Assembly: GCF_018324685.1 (NCBI RefSeq)
Contig: NZ_AP023354.1
Location: 6,158,426 to 6,222,425 of the forward strand
DNA: 64,000 nucleotides
From: Actinocatenispora sera
GTDB taxonomy: Bacteria; Actinomycetota; Actinomycetes; Mycobacteriales; Micromonosporaceae
Direction: 5' to 3'
The notes under the pieces are model-generated. The model was not told the DNA's origin. It did not search any database and saw only the letters and a program-made list of their open reading frames with translations. Positions 60,774-64,000 of this stretch are shown piece after piece; position 1 is the first letter of the stretch, and each line of letters starts with the position of its first letter. The position numbers and the translations under genes were made by a program.

Positions 60774-60833
60774 CCGGCCGCCCGGGCCGGTCGTCACCGG
60801 CCGGGCCATGGCGTTGCCGGGCGCCGCTTCGTG

Positions 60834-61853
60834 TCATCCGGCCGGTGATCGGTGGCTGCCGACGACACGCCCCCCGTAGGCCTCGGCCAGTGCGTGGAAG
60901 GCGGCCTTGGGCCGGCGTTCGCCGTCCGGCCCGATCCGGACCACCCCGTACGAGGCGAGGTCGAGGTCGGCGCGCGGATCGGGCCGGTACTCGAACGCAT
61001 AGCCGGCGAAGGTGAACCAGAACGCCGTGTCGACCCCCTCGGCGTCGAAGACCGCCAGCAACTCGCGCAGGTAGCGGGCCTGCTCCGGTTCGTCGCGGAC
61101 GTACTCGCCGGACAGCCGGGGCGGGGTGACCGAGCGGTCCACGATCAGAAAGCCGCGGGCACCGAGGTCGGCCGCACCGCGGAACGTGGCGCAGCCGAAC
61201 TCGGTGACGGCCACCGGTTTGCCGTGCCGGTGCAGGGCGCGGACCTCCTCGGCGAACGTGGCCGCGTTGTGCGCCGCACGGTACGCGTCCGCCGCGACGT
61301 AGTCGAACGGCGTCCAGTCGACGCGCTCGTACGGCAGGGAGGCGTAGGTGACCGGACCGCCGAACAGCGGCCGGACCCGGTCGAGCACGGTCGCCAGGAA
61401 CGCGTTCAGCGCCGGTGGTACGGCGCCGAGCAGGGCCGGCAGCCGCTCGTCGGGCGAGGTCAACGAGGCCAGGCGGGCGCGCAGGTCGTCGCCGGGCAGG
61501 AACCCGGACGCCATGATGCTCAGCTCGCCCCCGAGCACGAGCACGACCTCGTTGCCCTGCCGCCGCAGGCTTTCGGCTCGTCTCGCGCAGTCGGTGAACA
61601 GCGCGAGCATCGCGTCGGTGGCCAACTCGCACGGAAACGGCGCGTACCAGACGGCCAGGCCGGCGGTCGCCGCGGCGCGGGCGGCCACGTCGAGCCGGTC
61701 CGGATCGCCGCCGGTGATCCGGACCGCGGTGCAGTGCAGTTCGGCGGCGATGACCCGCATCTCCTCGCGTACCACCGCCGGATCGAACCGCTCGCGCGTC
61801 GGATGACCGGCCGGGTACGCACCGGTGTCGTAGTTGATTCCCTTGCCGCGCAC
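60834..61853 (-). CDS. Hypothetical protein, glycosidase-like TIM-barrel sequence
   Basis: Protein of 339 residues, not recognised at family level. The sequence has the look of a TIM barrel of the glycoside hydrolase type: GINYDTG at the N-terminus, FDYVAADAYRAAHN, VAVTEFGCATFRGAADLGA with a Glu at the usual nucleophile strand, and FWFTFAGYAFEY at strand eight. No signal peptide, so cytoplasmic. GTG 61853 lies five bases after the stop of the upstream membrane-protein gene, indicating one operon. The function is open; the enzyme call is inference from fold-like patterns. Confidence 0.6.
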   Translation of the reverse strand: MRGKGINYDTGAYPAGHPTRERFDPAVVREEMRVIAAELHCTAVRITGGDPDRLDVAARAAATAGLAVWYAPFPCELATDAMLALFTDCARRAESLRRQGNEVVLVLGGELSIMASGFLPGDDLRARLASLTSPDERLPALLGAVPPALNAFLATVLDRVRPLFGGPVTYASLPYERVDWTPFDYVAADAYRAAHNAATFAEEVRALHRHGKPVAVTEFGCATFRGAADLGARGFLIVDRSVTPPRLSGEYVRDEPEQARYLRELLAVFDAEGVDTAFWFTFAGYAFEYRPDPRADLDLASYGVVRIGPDGERRPKAAFHALAEAYGGRVVGSHRSPAG

Positions 61854-61858
61854 GGGAC

Positions 61859-62494
61859 TCAGACCGTTTCGGGGGTGGCCGCGTGGCGGGCGGCGGCGCG
61901 CTGCCGGCTCCGGCGGTACCACATCGACCAGCCGATCAGCAGCCCGACGGTGCCCACCTGCAACGCGGTCGACAGCGCGGCGGTGACATCGACCGGCAGC
62001 AGGTAGATCAACGGCACCCGGACGATCGCCTCGGCCAGCAACCCGGCCCCCCAGACGAGGCTCATCAGCACGAACACCCGCCGAAACGCCGGCTGGTTCT
62101 GCCACAGCCGGTCCCACCGGGCGAGCACGTCGGGCTTGCCGGCGTTGAGTCGCCGCATGATCGCGTAGAGCACCGGGCGGCCGACGGCGACCGAGCCGAG
62201 CAGCAGCAGGCCGAGGCCGCCGGACACGATCGATTCGCGGGCCAGCAGGATCCGCGGGTCCCCGGTCAGCAGCGACGCCACCAGCAGCGCGACGAACCCA
62301 CCGACCACGACGGCGGCGAGCCCGTCGAGGCGCCGCCGGGCGATCGCGACGTACGCCACCCGGAGCAGCGCGACGCCGCCGCCAGCGGCGAGCGCGGGTT
62401 CGACGTCGAGCCCGACGGCGCGCCCGCCGTAGTAGACCGCGGCCGGCAGCGCCACGTCGGCCAGCAGTCCGATGATCAGCGCTCGCTTGTCCAT
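61859..62494 (-). CDS. VC0807-like membrane protein
   Basis: Membrane protein of 211 residues with about six helices, resembling the VC0807/septation-protein-A-like family (GRPVLYAIMRRLNAG, then QPAFRRVFVLMSLVWGAGLL). Function unknown. ATG at 62494 follows GAAGGAG. It diverges from a TetR gene across a palindromic operator, so the TetR protein probably represses it together with the downstream hypothetical gene. Confidence 0.8.
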   Translation of the reverse strand: MDKRALIIGLLADVALPAAVYYGGRAVGLDVEPALAAGGGVALLRVAYVAIARRRLDGLAAVVVGGFVALLVASLLTGDPRILLARESIVSGGLGLLLLGSVAVGRPVLYAIMRRLNAGKPDVLARWDRLWQNQPAFRRVFVLMSLVWGAGLLAEAIVRVPLIYLLPVDVTAALSTALQVGTVGLLIGWSMWYRRSRQRAAARHAATPETV

Positions 62495-62514
62495 GTCCAC
62501 TCCTTCAAAATTAG

Positions 62515-62530
62515 GATACGTGTACGTATC
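62515..62530. promoter_or_regulatory. TetR operator palindrome
   Basis: GATACGT-GT-ACGTATC, perfect 7-bp arms, in the AT-richer centre of the divergent intergenic region. A related half-site GGTACGTGTC lies at about 62570, just before the tetR ribosome site. Confidence 0.7.
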
Positions 62531-62601
62531 TTACATAGTTGTGTGCGCAGGGCAAGCGAATTGCGGTAAGGTACGTGTCAGTTCCTTCAGGGGAGGTCTC
62601 G

Positions 62602-63207
62602 ATGGGCGAGGACGGCACGGCGGTCAAGGCGACCCGCCGGCGCGGCGCGGCGCTGGAGGCGGCGGTGCTGCAGGCGGCGGCCGACGAGCTGGCCGAGGTC
62701 GGCTATCCCGGGCTGACCATGGACCGGGTCGCCGCCCGGGCCGGTACCAGCAAGAACGTGATCTACCGCCGCTGGCCGAACCGGACGGCGCTGAGCATCG
62801 CCGCATGGCGATCGATGCTGCCGAGCACGCCGGGCGACGTGCCCGACACCGGCTCGCTGCGCGACGACGCGCTGGCCATGCTGCGCCGGACCAACGACCG
62901 GATGGCCGCGCCGTTCGGCGCCGTGCTGCGCGGCCTGCTGGCCGGGATGCAGGACGATCCCGACCGGCTGCACGAGATCCGCGAACAGCTCGGTCGGGTC
63001 GGTGTCGGGCCGTGGCTGACGATCCTGGCGCGCGCGGTCACCCGCGGCGAGGCCGACCCCGCGGCGCTGACCCCGCGGGTGGCGACGGTCGCCGTCGACC
63101 TGCTCCGCAACGAGTACGGGCTCAACGGCATGACCACCGCCGAGGACGGGCTGCTGATCGAGATCGTCGACGAGATCTACCTGCCGCTGGTCCGACCCCG
63201 CGGCTGA
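62602..63207 (+). CDS. TetR/AcrR-family regulator
   Basis: Regulator of 201 residues. The helix-turn-helix (AAADELAEVGYPGLTMDRVAARAGTSKNVIYRRWPNRTAL, in parts: LTMDRVAARAGTSKNVIYRRW) is canonical, and the C-terminal domain matches the TetR_C_16-like group. ATG at 62602 with GGGGAGG seven bases upstream. It most likely binds the palindrome at 62515 to control itself and the divergent membrane-protein operon. Ligand unknown. Confidence 0.9.
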   Translation: MGEDGTAVKATRRRGAALEAAVLQAAADELAEVGYPGLTMDRVAARAGTSKNVIYRRWPNRTALSIAAWRSMLPSTPGDVPDTGSLRDDALAMLRRTNDRMAAPFGAVLRGLLAGMQDDPDRLHEIREQLGRVGVGPWLTILARAVTRGEADPAALTPRVATVAVDLLRNEYGLNGMTTAEDGLLIEIVDEIYLPLVRPRG

Positions 63208-63235
63208 GGTGACGCGAGCTCTGCTCTGAGCAGAT

Positions 63236-63257
63236 CCGCTGCTGGCGAAAGCAGCGG
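63236..63257 (+). terminator. Hairpin after the TetR gene
   Basis: Stem CCGCTGCT/AGCAGCGG with loop GGCGAA, 28 bp after the stop; no T-tract. Confidence 0.6.
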
Positions 63258-63319
63258 GCGTGTCGGCCCGGCGGCTGCGACGATTCCGCAGGAACGGCAC
63301 GACGAGGAGGACTGCTTCG

Positions 63320-64000
63320 ATGCGAACACTGGTACTCGGCGGCACCGCGATGCTGTCGCGCGCGGTGGCGGAATCGGCCCGCGACGCCGGGCACGACGTG
63401 GTGTGCCTGGCCCGCGGCAAGACCGGCGAGCCACCGCCCGGCGTCCGGTTCGTCCGAGGGGACCGAACCCAGCCCGACGCGTACGACGGGCTCGACGGCG
63501 AGTTCGACGCCGTGATCGACGTCGCCCGGCGGCCCAGCGAGGCACGGGCCGCGCTGGCCGCACTCGCCGAGCGGGCCGGGCACTGGACGTTCGTGTCGAC
63601 CTGCAACGTGTACTCCGACGACGCGACGCCCGGGCAGGTCGCCACGACCGCGCCGCTGGTCGAGCCGGCGCCCGCCGACGTGGACGAGTCCGACCAGGAG
63701 AACTACGGTCGCTGCAAGCGCGCCTGCGAGCTGGCCGTGGTCGAGGCGATGGGCGCCGATCGGGCGTTCCTGTGCCGGGCCGGTCTGCTGGTGGGCCCGC
63801 GCGACTCCGTGGTCCGCTTCGGATACTGGCCGAGCCGGCTGGCCCGCGGCGGCGAGGTGCTGGCACCCGGTGATCCGGACCGGTTGGTGCAGGTCGTCGA
63901 CGTGCGCGACCTGGCCGACTGGATCGTCCGGGCCGGCGCCGCCGGGCTGGCCGGTGCCTACGACGGGAGCGGTGCACCGATGCCGATGCGCGAGTTTCTC
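63320..64000 (+). CDS. NAD-dependent epimerase/reductase (3' end outside window)
   Basis: N-terminal 227 residues of an extended-SDR-type NAD(P) protein (isoflavone reductase/epimerase-like). The Rossmann start LVLGGTAMLSRAVAESA and DVIDVARRP are visible; Tyr-x-x-x-Lys appears as YGRCK, and STCNVYSDD supplies the Ser region. Reaction unknown. ATG at 63320 with GAGGAGG upstream. Cut by the window end. Confidence 0.85.
   Translation, partial: MRTLVLGGTAMLSRAVAESARDAGHDVVCLARGKTGEPPPGVRFVRGDRTQPDAYDGLDGEFDAVIDVARRPSEARAALAALAERAGHWTFVSTCNVYSDDATPGQVATTAPLVEPAPADVDESDQENYGRCKRACELAVVEAMGADRAFLCRAGLLVGPRDSVVRFGYWPSRLARGGEVLAPGDPDRLVQVVDVRDLADWIVRAGAAGLAGAYDGSGAPMPMREFL

Overview
The window is very GC-rich DNA from a filamentous actinomycete. 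Third codon positions are strongly G/C-biased, GTG starts are common, and adjacent genes often overlap by four bases (ATGA or GTGA). Several promoters lie so close to the start codon that the mRNA would be leaderless. Families such as DUF6458, SCO6745-like, BTAD/SARP regulators, F420/PPOX-type proteins and a Streptomyces-type VanS point to Streptomycetes or Micromonosporaceae; I favour Micromonosporaceae, perhaps Actinocatenispora-like, as an inference. No tRNA, rRNA, CRISPR array or intact insertion sequence was seen.

Layout. 1-24.8 kb is a stress, hypoxia and redox region: a DevS-like GAF kinase (cut by the window edge), an Acg-type nitroreductase, a DevR-like regulator, a double Usp protein, ChaB, two SDRs, a zinc alcohol dehydrogenase, DUF1360, a large FAD/Fe-S oxidase, a secreted S53 peptidase, a HicAB toxin-antitoxin pair, an enolase-superfamily enzyme, a PoxB-like thiamine enzyme, a DJ-1/PfpI protein and a three-gene membrane formate dehydrogenase. 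The formate dehydrogenase catalytic subunit contains an in-frame TGA followed by a SECIS-like hairpin and is almost certainly a selenoprotein. Many of these genes are preceded by GNNT-N14/16-GGGTA elements resembling actinomycete sigma-B-type stress promoters.

24.9-32.9 kb holds a 1,123-residue BTAD/ATPase regulator, a hemerythrin-like protein, a cupin, DUF2871, a DEAD-box RNA helicase and an ANTAR protein. 32.9-37.1 kb is a seven-gene Mrp-like cation/proton antiporter operon whose order matches the antiporter half of membrane-bound hydrogenases, without the N-terminal MrpA subunit and without hydrogenase genes. 37.2-41.5 kb carries small metabolic and stress genes.

41.6-51 kb is drug-related: a TetM/Otr(A)-type ribosomal protection GTPase behind a leader-peptide ORF, a TetR-controlled ABC exporter, and a second ABC-2 exporter next to a winged-helix regulator. 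53.2-60 kb is a glycopeptide-resistance cluster: vanH-vanA-vanX, a MurG homologue and a GNAT gene on one strand, vanR-vanS on the other, and a soluble VanY-like peptidase. The vanH and vanY promoters share a conserved block that probably binds VanR. The window closes with a DNA glycosylase, an unidentified TIM-barrel-like protein, a membrane protein facing a TetR gene across a palindromic operator, and a truncated NAD-dependent epimerase.

A recurrent oddity is short tandem arrays at gene 3' ends (3377, 13167, 39088, 47024), where the repeat unit resembles the last codons and stop of the neighbouring gene.
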